From positions 6,754,048 to 6,818,047 of the forward strand of contig CM028336.1 in the NCBI GenBank assembly GCA_016647705.1: a stretch of 64,000 bases of DNA. The letters are read 5' to 3'. Both the position numbers and the translations under genes were made by a program. Every line of letters starts with the position of its first letter. The first letter of the stretch is position 1. Source of the stretch: Eucommia ulmoides (taxonomy: Eukaryota > Streptophyta > Magnoliopsida > Garryales > Eucommiaceae). Positions 21,489 to 32,717 of the stretch are shown here, in pieces. A model generated the notes under the pieces. The model did not search any database. It saw only the letters and a program-made list of their open reading frames with translations, and was not told the DNA's origin.

Positions 21489-23096
21489 AAAAAAAAAAAA
21501 AGCAAGCGTGGGGCCCGTCGCCTGCACAACGTTAGAGAGAGAGAAAGAAGAGATGAGAGAGGGAGAGAAGAGAGAGAGCCTTTGTCAGCACATGCAGAGA
21601 AGAGAAAGAGAGAGAGAAGGGGAAAAAAAAAAGCTTGGCCTCTACCACCTCGCCACGTGGCGCGATCTGGTACTGCAGCGGAAGGGCATGTGATTTTACA
21701 CCCTCGTCTGTCTAGAACCTTCCTTTGTGGTTCTTTTTACAATTTTACCATTTCCTAGTCTAATTTAGACTAAGCTTTGGTGGTCAAACCTAGTTTTAGG
21801 GTTTCCTAAAGTGTTTTTCACACCCGATCTTTTCCTATAAATAGGACCCTTCTCCTCCTAGTTGATTCATTCAAATATTGAGATGAGTCACCCCCCTTTA
21901 AAAGAGTGATTCTTAAAACCCTTTCGGGAAGCTGTCTGCGAGAGAGAAAAATACGAGTATTGAGATTCTTGGCCTAAAACATGTATATTTTTTTAATTTT
22001 TAATTCTTTTTTCAGTTTATTTTATTCTTTTCGCAATTTAAATTTTTGCAAGTTTTATTTATTTATTGTCGTTCGATGATCCGATGAAAACATTGGGGTG
22101 GGTTTCTCGTACTTAAACCTAACTTCTGATCATTAGGTGAATGACGTTTTCATTATTTATTTTGTTTTGTTTTGTTTTGTTTACAAATTCATAAAATAAA
22201 AAAATAAAAAAAAACACAAAAAATAAAGTCATCCGATGATCCAATGAAAACGTCGGGGCGGGTTTTTCGTGCTTAAACCTAACCCTCGATCGTTAGGTGA
22301 AGGATATTTTCATTGTTTATTTTCCTATATTTTCTTTATTTATTTTTATTCTTGTTATCAAAATCTTAAAAAATAAAAAAAATAAAAATAAAAAATCCAA
22401 AAAAAAAATAATAAAATCTTTTATTTGTAGAAATTAATCCTTACGAACCTTAAGGTGAATCCGACGATTTGATAAATCGTGGGAGAGTTTTCCGTGACCT
22501 CGTTTCCATTCCCCGACTTGAGTGAAATTTAGAAATGAATGGTCTTAGGAAATCTCTTCCCTTGGTAAATTTTTCGTGGGATTTCTTTTAAATATCAAAA
22601 AGATTAATTTAAACTAAATTATTTTCGTGAACCTCCCTCGATTCTCTTATTCATAGAATTTGAGGGAATTTCAAAACGGAATTTCTTTAAATTAATTAGG
22701 CAAACTCAAAGTAGACTTTTTTTCATCCACTTAGTATGTTTATTTCTCGTATCATTTAGACGGCATATTTAGGACATAAGGTACTGTTTTTGGACGGGCG
22801 TCTTGGGGTGTCTGACACCTTCCCTGAGCGTAACCGACCCCCGAGTCTTTAAATGAATCTTTGGTTTTACCGTGTTTTTGGAGTCAATTTTTTACTTAGG
22901 CCTTTAATTATTTTCTAAAAATTCGGTGACCTAGCACACCATTTAAACTCAATGCTAGGTGGCGACTCCTTATTTTTTTTAAAAAAAATGGCCTAAGTAT
23001 TTTTTTTGGAAAATCGGCGCTTTAAAAACCTCTCTCTCCTTAAGCTTATTTATTATTTATTATTTTTTTTTCTTTTTGGAAAAACGGGGCACGTCA
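21225..23096 (+). repeat. 3' LTR of Ogre-like element (1872 bp)
   Basis: It starts TGTAGACACGATATTTTGAC and ends GGGGCACGTCA. It has the same (GA)n tracts, TATA (TTCCTATAAATAGGACCC, about 21830) and tandem block as the 5' LTR, plus a private segment (about 22307-22725) rich in A/T runs. It lacks the block that the 5' LTR has between two gaca tetramers. Confidence 0.9.
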
Positions 23097-23101
23097 ACTT
23101 T

Positions 23102-23461
23102 TACAGGAGGATTTTTAGACAGAGAAACTCCACCACAGATCGCTTAGACAGGTCGAGGTAACAGTAACCTTCCGATTTGATTTTCTACCCCCGAGCTCTT
23201 ACTCTCACACTGGAGGGGACACGCTGGGAAAAACTATGCCCGTCCTGTGTGCAGTTGATAGAATAGAGCTCGACCCGGACAACAGCCAAGAGCAGAAGAC
23301 CTAGAGACAAGACCCGGGCTCGGACGTTGGTCGGACAATGCCCGTCCAGCCCTGCTGCAGTACACAAATGACAACAAGGATCACCCCAATACAAGATCCA
23401 TTTTCCCGATCTGAGGGTGTCCGAATCATATTATTGGTTGGACCAATTTTCGACACCAACA
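23102..23461 (+). repeat. 5' LTR of Tat element 2, second part
   Basis: It resumes the LTR after the acttt duplication and matches 33160-33510 (CAGAGAAACTCCACCACA, CCGAGCTCTTACTCTCA). It ends GACACCAACA. The primer block GTTTAGCACTGTCTGTGGGA follows at 23462. Confidence 0.88.
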
Positions 23462-23585
23462 GTTTAGCACTGTCTGTGGGAAGCGCGCTAAAAGCCTTCT
23501 CCAAATCATCAGTTACCTGCTTGCTAAGATTTGATGAACACAAGGGTCTGGTCACTCTCAACGATCAAGAATAAAAAATGCCCCG

Positions 23586-25209
23586 GTGAATAGACAGCCC
23601 AGGGAAGATATGTTACGGGCTCCAAGACCAAAAACCAAGGCTACGGCCCACAGGGCGGCCGACGAAGAAGATATAGAGACTGGGAGACGAAATACCAATA
23701 TTGAGGGACAATCCTGTCAACCAAATCTGGCCACAGGAACCTGCCCGGGCCAAACATCCGGGACTATCGATGCCACCCGGCTTGATGACATGGAGCTCCG
23801 GCTCGGTAAGTTCCAAGAGTACTTCGAAATCCTCCTCTCCCGCCTGCTTCCGACCCCGGTTGAAAGGGGATCGAACCTCTACATCGCAGGGGAAAGGGCC
23901 TATCCACAAGAGTCTGATGATCAAGTGCTCACTTCTTACGGACACGTGGTTTGGGTTAAGCCTCAGGCTGCCAACCGGGCATAAAGGGGGAGGGACCTCG
24001 ACCCCCCTGTTGCCTTGGGATCTATTTCAAGAACAGCTCGCAGACGACGATCTAAAGACCAACTAGGGAGTATAGCCACCAAGATCGCTTCGAGCGTCGA
24101 TCTCTCCAAATCCGGGAGGTGGACTCCTACTCCCCGTCACCAACTCCAAGAAGGAAAGCCAAACCTGCTGCCAGTCAGGTCGTCGCCCCGATGAGGGTGG
24201 CGACCGCCATGAAGCGACGCATGGTCAAGATGAAGGTCGTTCTCAGTCAGATACACAATACCGGAGGAATAGCTGGGCTGCACGCTGGGGTCAGGTCTTT
24301 TTTCATTGCAAAGATCGTAGACAAACCAATTCCATACCAATTTCCCAATCCATTAGCAGCCCAGTACAATGGGACGACTAATCCCTAGGATCATCTCTCT
24401 ATTTATGTCTCCCACATGGATGTACATGCTGCCTCCAACACGATAAGGTACAATTTTTTCTCCCTTGGGCTGACCAGTCATGCTAGGACGTGGTTCAACG
24501 ACCTCCCATCAGCCTCAATCTCCATTTTTCTCCAGCTCAAACAGCAGTTCCTAGAGAGGTTCAGCCGATCATGGCGAAGGCCCATAACTGTCACTCATCT
24601 TTTCGCTGTCAGGCAAGAGGAGAACAAGAATTTGGCAGACTATGTACACAGGTTTTGGATAGAACCCCTCGCCTGTGAAGGGGTGTCTGATGATGTGGCG
24701 CTCAACGCCTTCATTCACGGGCTGAGCCACCGAAGGCTTACCTATGACCTGAATTCTGAGCCGGCAACCAACCTACATGAAACCCTGGACCTCGACGCCA
24801 ATTACTACAAAGTCAATCTTGTCGACAAGATAAAAGAAGAGAGGGAAAATCTTATCATGAAGAAGGCCCGGCTCGATGAAGGGACGCGCCGATCACAAGC
24901 CTCCAGAAGGCTCCAAGTGGAAGGACGATTGGGACCTCTGCCCAACAATAGGAGGCTACTTCTTAGCCCTTGACAGCTCGACTTCACTCCCCTAACTGCG
25001 TCCATCACCACCATCTTCGCTGAGAACACAGGGAAGGGGCCGAAGGAAAGTCGGCTAATAAGTATTGCGACTTCCACAGGAGTTACGGTCATGCTACGAA
25101 TGACTGCTTTCAGTTAAAGGAAGAGATAGAGGCCCTCATCCAACGAGATTACCTCGACAATTATGTCCGTCAAGCAGATGAAGATCAGGCCAATGAGAAT
25201 GACCGCTGA
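23586..25209 (+). pseudogene. gag of Tat element 2
   Basis: The N-terminal frame (23586-23984) has DDMELRLGKFQEYFEILLSR. A second frame (24119-24973) has PYQFPNPLAAQYNGTTNP, a TAG at 24386, then DHLSIYVSHMDVHAASNTIR, ARTWFNDLPSASI and NKNLADYVHRFWIEPLA. A third frame near 25065-25130 encodes a zinc-knuckle-like block, [20 protein letters not shown]. So there are at least two frameshifts and one stop. It corresponds block for block to the gag of element 1. Confidence 0.85.
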
Positions 25210-25259
25210 GACGAGCACCGTAGATAACGCAGAAGGAGGAATGATAATCGAGCTTCACC

Positions 25260-25960
25260 CCATGCCGACCGCGTCGGTAATGATTTCAACGTGAGGGTTG
25301 ATGCCGAGATTAACATCATACATGGAGGCATTCTCCTCGACGATGAGACGTTCTCCTCCGGGAAGAGGTATGAAAGTAAGGACAAAAGAAAGGTCGAGCA
25401 AGGTGTTTATGAGGTCAGCACGATAGATGCTGCCTCGCATAATGTTATCTTCTTCAGCAAAGCCAACCTGAAAGGGGTGTACATTCCGCACGATGACGCC
25501 CTGGTGATCTTATCCCTGATCAATTATTTCAAGACGGTGAGAATACTCGTCGACGGAGATAGCTCAACGAATATCATCTTTAAAGGGGTCTTCGATAAAA
25601 TGGGCGTGAACTCCAGCGCCGTGTAGCCCGTAAGGTCTCCTCTCGTCGATTTTAGGAGAGACGTGGTCAGCTCGGTCGGTTGGGTCTCTCTGCCTGTCAC
25701 AATCGGTTCCAGGCCCAAGATCGCCACTATCTAGTCTAAATTCCTTATAATAGATAGGCCGTCACTCTACAACGCGATAATGGGTCGACCCACCGTGGCC
25801 GCCTTGAAGGCCGTTTGCTCCCCATATTACCAGAAAATGAAATTTCCCTAGGACTCCGAGGTGGGAGAAGTCCTTAGAGACCAGGAAGTCGGTCGGGCCT
25901 GTGCAAGAAGGGTAATGGAGAGGAAATAACAATTATAGTTGGGGCCCGAGCTTAATGTCG
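25260..25960 (+). pseudogene. Aspartic protease of Tat element 2
   Basis: VYIPHDDALVILSLINYFK leads into VRILVDGDSSTNII (about 25540-25580), the protease active site of the family. After a TAG at 25624 the same frame continues with PLVDFRRDVVSSVGWVSLPV, another TAG where a Trp codon is expected (about 25732), and YNAIMGRPTVAALKAV. The enzyme would process the polyprotein. Three stops make it inactive. Confidence 0.78.
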
Positions 25961-26109
25961 TTTACCGAGCTCCCGAAGAGCCCGTAGCCCTAACTGGGGA
26001 CTGTGAGCCTATCCTGATCGATGATCCCCGAGACGAAGAGACCATCCCCTGACCCCATGAAGATCTAATTGATGTCCCTATTAACCTCGCTGTAGCCGAG
26101 AGGACGGTT

Positions 26110-27400
26110 AGGGTTGGGGCAGGGCTCAGCTTGGCCCGGTGGAGCGATCCGACCTCACCGAGCTGCTAAAGAAGAACTACAATATTTTCGCCTGGTCGCA
26201 CAACGAACTTCCCGGGATCGATCCCAATATCTCCATACATCGGCTGCACGCCAATGTGCACCACCCGCTTGTTCACCAAAAGAGAAAGAAGTTCCACCCA
26301 GACCGGTAAAAGATAATTGAAGAAGAAATGGATAAGCTAGTCAGGCCGGATGTTGTAAAGGATATCAAATTTTCAAACAGGCTCGCCAATGTCATGCTCA
26401 CCCCGAAGGCCGGCAACAAATGACGACTTTGCGTCGACTTTAAAAACTTGAACAAGGTCTGCCCAAAGGATTTCTTTTTCCTCCTGAGGATCGACATCGT
26501 GATCAACGCCATAGCAAGGCATGAGCGGCTCAACTTCCTCGATACTTACGCCAGTTACAACCAAATTCTCATGTTTCTCCTGGATAAAAAGAAGACCTCG
26601 TTCATCACCGACAGGGGCACCTACTACTACAAAGTCATGCCTTTCAGCTTTTGCAATGCAAGGGCAACCTATCAGAGGCTGGTCAACAAAATATTCAAAG
26701 AAGAAATCAGGAGCACAATAAAAGTATATATCGACGATATGCTCATGAAGAGCAGCCGAGCTAAAGACCATCTCGGCTATCTTCAGGCCTGCATTGAAAA
26801 ACTTTGGGCTCACCGCATGAAGTTGAACCCAAACAAATGCATTTTTGGCGTGCCCGTTGGTAAATTCCTAGGATCTATGGTCTCTTAGAGCGGCATTGAT
26901 GCCAATCCTTACTAAATCAGCGCGGTGCTTGGAATGTCTTCTCTTTGGAACAAGAAGGAGGTGCAAATACTGACAGGTCAGTTGGCCGCCCTAAATCGGT
27001 TCATCTCCAGGTCGTCCAAAAAATGCCTCCCGTTTTTCAAAATCCTTCGGGGGAACAAGGCATTCGAATGGACCGGGGAATGTGACCGCACCTTTGAAGA
27101 ACTAAATAAATATCTCTTGTCGGCTCCTCTACTCACTACCCCTCAGAAAGGAAAAGACATGTTCCTCTACGTTGCGGCCTTCTCCATGGCTGTCAGTGTT
27201 GCCCTAATTAGAAATGACGCTGGCGTGCAGAGCCCAGTCTATTATTTGATCCGTGTCCTAACTAACGCTGAGACGAGGTATACAAAGTTCAAAAAACTGG
27301 CCTATGCCCTACTGATCGCCTCGGGAAAGCTTCGATAATATTTTCAAGCTCATAACATAGTATATTGACTGACCAACCATTAAGGAAATTCTCCATTCTC
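26110..27400 (+). pseudogene. Reverse transcriptase and RNase H of Tat element 2
   Basis: A linker with NYNIFAWSHNELPGIDP precedes RT blocks FSNRLANVMLTPKAGNK, CVDFKNLNKVCPKDFF and MPFSFCNARATYQRLVNKIF. The catalytic YIDD is intact at 26727-26738. Stops occur at the W of the GNKW block (TGA near 26420), at 26886 (TAG) and at 26910-26915 (TAA). The RNase H part includes TGQLAALNRFISRSSKKCLP and TRYTKFKKLAYALLIASGKL, ending in stops near 27336. Confidence 0.88.
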
Positions 27401-27589
27401 TTGATGTCTCAGGGAGTTTAATGGAGTACAGCCTAAAACTGGGCTAATTCCATATCGAGTATCGCCCTAGGACGACAATAAAGGAACAGGTCCTAGCTGA
27501 TTTCATAGCCAAGCTAACATTCTCCGAGGAGGAGACCATCATCGACCAAGATGACGCCGAGAAGACATCTCAAAATCCAGAATGGGACG

Positions 27590-27945
27590 GAAGCTCGGAT
27601 GAAGCGACCATAATATACTCCGACTTGGGCCCCAGCTCATGGCAGCTTTTCAATGACAGATCCTCTAACCAGAACGGTTCGAGTACTGGAATGGTCCTCA
27701 TCACCCCGAATAAAGAGGAGATTGAGTACGCCCTCAGGCTCGGATTTCGAGCTATGAACAACGAGGCCGAGTACGAAGCTTTATTGGCCGGCCTGCGACT
27801 AGCCCAAGAATTCGATATAAAAGCCCTCCTGGTAATGTGCGATTCCTAGCTCGTGGTAAACCAAGTTAACGGTGAATACCTAGCTAAGGACCCGAGTATG
27901 GTGGCTTACTTAGAGAGAGTGAAAAACCTAACCAAACTCTTCTAG
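27590..27945 (+). pseudogene. Second RNase H (aRNH) of Tat element 2
   Basis: SWQLFNDRSSNQNGSSTGMV, MNNEAEYEALLAGLRLAQEF and CDS, TAG, LVVNQVNGEYLAKDP give the three acidic motifs of the extra RNase H domain of Tat elements. The TAG at 27847 replaces the Gln of the CDSQLVVNQ block, and a second TAG at 27943 ends the domain. It confirms the lineage assignment of element 1. Confidence 0.82.
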
Positions 27946-27957
27946 AAAGTACAAGTA

Positions 27958-29382
27958 ATGCAAATACCTCGAGAGGAAAACAGGCATGTTGATGCGTTGG
28001 CTAACCTGGTCTCGGTGGTGGAAAATACACTCAAGAGGAAGGTCCCCGTAGAATTTTTGTCCGAGCCGAGCACAGCCTCCTCAAACGAAGTAGCGACGAT
28101 TTGCACCGTGGGCACCGAGCTGACTAGGATGGATCCAATAGTGAGTTATCTCACAGATGGGATGCTCTCGGAAGATAAATCCCAATCTTGGAGAATACGA
28201 TACCAAGCAGCTCGGTATACTTTTATCGACGGTATCCTATACCGTAAGTCCTTCTCTGGTCCATACTCCAGATGTCTCCGACCTAAGAAGGCCGAGTACG
28301 TCATGAGGGAGGTTCACAAAGGCATTTGTAGAAATCACTCGGGGGATAGGTCATTAACTTTGAAGCTGCTCCTGAACGGTTACTACTGGCCCAAGATGCT
28401 CGAAGACGTGGGGGAATTCGTTAAGAAATGAGACAAGTGCCAGCGATTCACTGTGCATTCTCACACTCTGCTGAATGAGCTGGTCCGGATGTCCAACCCG
28501 TGGCCATTCACCTATTGGGGAATTGACCTCCTCGGCCTGTTTCCTCAAGGGACCGGCCAGAGAAAATTCTTGGTCGTCGCTATCAACTACTTTACCAAGT
28601 GGGTTGAAGCCGAGCCACTCGCCAAAATCACCAAGCAACGGATTCGAGACTTCGTATAGAAGTACATGATTTTTCGGTTTGGCATCCCAAAAACTATTAT
28701 CTCAAACAATGGAAAGTAGTTCAAGAACGACCTATTTATCGAGCTGTGTGTCGAGCTAAGGATCAAAACACATTTCTCCTCCCCTGGTTACCCTCAGGCC
28801 AATAGCCAGGTCGAAGTAACCAACCGGCCTATTTTGCAAAGCCTGAAGACCAGGCTGGACAAATCCAACGAGTTATGGGTAGAAGACCTGTACCCCGTGC
28901 TGTGGGCCTACCATACCATGACGCGTACTCCGACCAGCGATACTCCTTTCGCAATGACGTTTGGCTCGAAGACAATTATCCCAGTCTAGATAGGTCTGCC
29001 CTCTCCCTGTATAGCCCGACTGTCCGATCGAGCTAAAAACAAGCCAGGCCTGGATCTCAACCTCGACTTGCTCGAAGAGAAGAGGGAAAGGGCTTAGGTT
29101 CACCAGGTCGCTTATCAACAAAGAACAACCCGGTACTACAACCTCCGGGTCTGGCCTCAATCCTTTGATATCGGTAACCTCATCATGAGAAAGGTTACCC
29201 TGGCCACAAAGGAGTAGAACGTCGGGAAGCAAGCACCGAGCTGGGAAAGACCTTATCGTGTAACTCATATAGCCCGGCCTGAAACCTATTACTTGGAAAC
29301 TGAGGAAGGGGTACCGTTCAGGCACCCCTAGAATGCCAAACATTTGAAATGCTACCACACCAGAGAAAGACCGACCCCTTAG
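27958..29382 (+). pseudogene. Integrase of Tat element 2
   Basis: A linker (RYTFIDGILYRKSFSGPYSR) leads to the zinc finger: HKGICRNH, GYYWPKMLEDVGEFVKK, then a TGA in place of the first Cys before DKCQRF. The core follows: WGIDLLGLFPQG, VAINYFTKWVEAEPLAKI, TIISNNGK, TAG, F, and YPQANSQVEVTN. The second catalytic Asp (usually SDNG) is Asn here. TAG codons occur at 28657, 28717, 28987, 29095 and 29215. The C-terminal part ends NAKHLKCYHTRERPTP and a stop at 29382. All features show loss of function. Confidence 0.88.
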
Positions 29383-30118
29383 GATTGTCAGAAAGTTTTT
29401 TATTTTAATCTCAGAAGATTGTAATGGAAAGGTTGAAGTCAGTAAAAAAAAGGCTTTTTTGGTTCAATGAAATCCTAGTTTCCAAAATTTTCCAAGTCTA
29501 AAGGCGGGGACGAGTAACCCTTTGTGTGCCGAGAGGCCGAGGTGAGCCGTCCTCCAGCCCTTCCTCCAGGCAGAGGTAGCCCTCTCGCCAAGGAAATGAT
29601 CTGGGGATAAAGCAATCAAATTTCAGGTCGGACCCTACAAGAAGACCTAGAAGCTCGGTAAAATCGAGCCCACCAGATCGTCTGGGGAGCAAAACGACCA
29701 ACCAAAACACATCAATACCAAGCCGCCGAGCTCCAAAAGACGACCACAACAGCTTGTCAATACTAGCTCTTATGGTCGCCTGGGGGGCAAGGTGGACGCA
29801 ACTGGAGAAATAACATGATGGGACTTCTTAGAAATACTGGGATGGGAATTCTCAGATAATTACCGGGCTCATGAGAATCGCCTCGGTCGCTAAACCGATG
29901 AGTTCCCAATCCGGATTCTCCAGGTCGGTAACTTTCGTGAACTTGAAATATCCAACAAACAAAATCAGAAAGTAAGGCATACAACACGCAATTGGAAAAA
30001 TGGAGGAGTTTTATTAATTGTTAAAAAGTGGTAATTACAAAAAATCGGGATTTCTACCCGTGAATACAAACCCGCTCCTTGCGGGATTTTTGCCCGTGAC
30101 GGCTCCCTTAAAACCGAC
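29383..30118. other. Spacer between integrase and the antisense gene
   Basis: No domain seen on either strand. An open minus-strand frame at 29498-29749 has no recognisable motif. The stretch probably serves as the 3' flank of both converging units. Confidence 0.5.
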
Positions 30119-32314
30119 CTAAATTACGCTCACAGCGATCCGATCTCGGAGCCTGATGAATTCTTTGTTCTTCTTGTAATTAGAAACCTCTTCGGCCTGG
30201 GCCTTGTCCAGCTCGAAGGCCCAACTCCGTTTCAGCTCTTCGAGCTGGCCAACAACAAGGTACTTTGATCGCCAAAACTCCTTGTTCCTCTTGGACAGGA
30301 TTTCGTTTGCGGCCTGGACCTTTCTAGCACCTTCTAGTACTGGCTAAAGAGGTTGATCTGTTCATCCTTCTGCTTTGTCAGCCTCTCAAGCGTCTGGTTG
30401 GCATTGTGTAAATGGATCCCCATCTCCAGCGCAGAAAAGAGGCCCTACAAGATCGGCAAGAAAAGGCATTAACGAATTGAAATAGGCCTTTCCAAAAAAC
30501 CAAGTTCAAAATTTCCGCGGTGAAAACTTACCAAGATTTGGTCCGAGCACATGTCGTCATAGAGCCGGCCATCAGACTTGTTGACAAACCTTGTTTTTTT
30601 CGACGGCGCGGTGATCTGTTGAATAAAGGATGGCAGGATGGCCAGGGTCTGGGTGACAGCCTTGTCAATTCGCAACCCGGTCCTAGCAACGAACAACTCC
30701 ACTTCTTTCTCCTCTTGTTGCATCTCTTCCTGCCCGGTCGAGGTCCCAGATCAGTTCTTCTTTTGCTGACCAGTTGGGGCGTCGAGTGTCCCAACCTTTC
30801 TCTTCTCCTTATCCTTGGTGTTGGCCAAATTCTCGGCATCCACTTCTATCGGTGCCGGCCTGGCGGTGCCCGAGGTAGTTGGCCTCCTCTGAGTTAAAGC
30901 TAGCCTGGTCTGGCCTGCCTGTTGTGCCAGTCTCTCTTGGTCTATCTGGTCAGTCTAACCCTCCTGAGCAGGCTGGCTTGACCTGTCGCCCTACTTCAGA
31001 CCCTTCACCACTAGCCGAGCTAGAGCCGCTATGTCCATAACTGCAGGAGAAAAAATGAGGGACGTTAGTCAACGATGAAAAATCTCTAAGTACAAATAAC
31101 CAGATGTGCAGGGGTAAAAATACTTACTGTTCCGGGAATTTCTCTTTAAGGTCGGCTCGGGCAAGAACGGATCGCTCCAAAAGTAGAGGTCGTAGAGGCA
31201 CGACGTGATCAAGGTATCGACGTTAACAAATAGAGTGTCGAGAATCAGGTCTCTCTCCTCAAGGATCTCCGGCCTGAGCTCGTACTTCTTCAAAACTGAA
31301 AAAGATAGAAACCTATCCAACTCAAGAAAAACGAACCGATAAGAAAATTTGCGAGTTCTGGCCTGAAAAGACTTATCCACGGTCCTCTAGTGCTTTTTTG
31401 ACTGGGAATTCGTACTCCAATGCCTCATCGGCCTCCCATCCGGTACCACCCAGGAAGAAGAAGCTCGGCTTCCAGTCCTTAATAGAGTCGAGGTAACCCT
31501 TAAGAAATTTCAGGTGGGCCGAGATATAACACCAGCTCTTCCCTCCAGGTATAGACTTTACCGTGAAGACGGCATGAAATAATTCGAGGGACAGGGTGAT
31601 TTCATTGGCCAGACAGATCACGTGGAAGGCCACAACCATGCGTATGCTGTTGGGAACGAGCTGTGACTGATACAACCCTAAATCCCAACAGACCTCCCTC
31701 ACCTAGGGTGGATAGAAAATCATAGACCGGCCAGAATCTACTAGTCGTAGACTGTGATAAACCTCTCGGGTAGGTAGCAAGCCCATTCGTCCTCCTTGGG
31801 GATGCACGTCACAACCGAGCCAGGGATCGCGTATCTGGATCGCAGTTCCCGAACATCCTTCTTCGTCAGGTCAGACTCCACCCTCCAAACCCAGGCATCT
31901 GAGGAAACCTCACAGACTGGTTAATGGGAAGTCGAGCTCACCCTGGGGGTGGCCAGATGTCGACGGTCGGGCGGCCTCCTCCTCGGAGGACGTAACCTCC
32001 ATGTCAAACTCAACGGCTCGACCCGTGTCGCGCTCAACCACGAAGCCACCAGTGGAGCCCGCCTCACTCCTCCTCCTCCTCCTCTTCCTCTGAGAATCAC
32101 TAGGCCCGACCTCCTGGGTCTCTTCAGAGGAAGACGTCCACTCAACGACGACCTCTTGCTCACCGGCCGACTCGGTTGCCGAAGGTACTTCGAGTTCATC
32201 GGCCTCGATCACAGATGAGCTGAGCTCAATCTGGATGACTTGTGGGTTAGCCACGACCTGTTCGGATCCGGACGGGCTTTTCCCCGACGAGCTTAACTCG
32301 AAAACAAAAGACAT
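30119..32314 (-). CDS. Antisense, intron-containing gene of Tat element 2 (putative gypsy type transposon family)
   Basis: Read on the minus strand from ATG at 32314, an acidic, Ser/Glu-rich N-terminus (with RKRRRRRSEAG) is followed by ELRSRYAIPGSV and ACYLPERFITVYD (31910-31740), then QLVPNSIRMVVAFHVICLAN, GGKSWCYISAHLKF and LDSIKDWKPSFFFLGG (31700-31400). These resemble the plant 'putative gypsy type transposon' family (Pfam PF04195), from memory. Two clean introns are visible: GTAAGT at 31127 to TTTTTTCTCCTGCAG at 31041, and GTAAGT at 30531 to GATCTTGTAG at 30445, each 87 bp. The last exon is charged and probably coiled-coil (LERLTKQKDEQINLF), ending at 30119. Stops and shifts (near 31910, 31710, 30360) suggest it is now broken, though some may be unrecognised introns. 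Its role is unknown. Confidence 0.65.
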
Positions 32315-32415
32315 GAAGGAAAAAAGATGAAAAAAGGGAAAGAGGAGTACCGTGCTCGGAGGTCGGGTGGAGATTTCGCACAACTCTAGTGAATAAATTT
32401 GGGAAATAAAGTATG

Positions 32416-32423
32416 TATTTATA
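32416..32423 (-). promoter_or_regulatory. TATA box of the antisense gene
   Basis: The minus strand reads CCTCTATAAATACATAC, a textbook plant TATA context, about 100 bases upstream of the ATG at 32314. It lies about 300 bases inside the 3' LTR boundary, so this promoter would be separate from the LTR. Confidence 0.6.
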
Positions 32424-32717
32424 GAGGGGCTGAGAAGTTGAACTATCGCGTTGATCGGACGCTTCGCAGAGCGTTGATCCGCGCACCTTCAACCACGTGT
32501 CGTGCATCCAGTCAGGATGGCATTCAAACTTCCTAGAGAAGCCAAAAGGTGCGATCGGTCTAATTTCTCTCATCGGGCCGACCTAAACTTCCAGGCTACG
32601 TCATTTAGGTCCTATTGTCCCTACTCTCCATCAGCTCGGCTGACCGTTCCCTATGGTTCGACCACAAAACCCTCAGTGTCTCATGTCCCATTTCCATGCT
32701 AAGGCTTAGGAGGTAAC

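Larger units (their letters stand above)
14355..23096 (+). mobile_element. Ogre-like Tat element lacking pol (8.7 kb)
   Basis: Termini are TGTAGACACG and GGCACGTCA, flanked on both sides by acttt. LTRs are 14355-16416 and 21225-23096. The 4.8 kb interior has a primer site, a degraded gag with Ogre/Tat-type core and a gln/asn/tyr-rich tail, then about 2 kb without any pol domain, a tandem array and a polypurine tract (AAAGAGGGGCAG, about 21212-21223) just before the 3' LTR. Complete Ogre elements are far longer, so this is a deletion derivative or a non-autonomous form. Confidence 0.88.
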
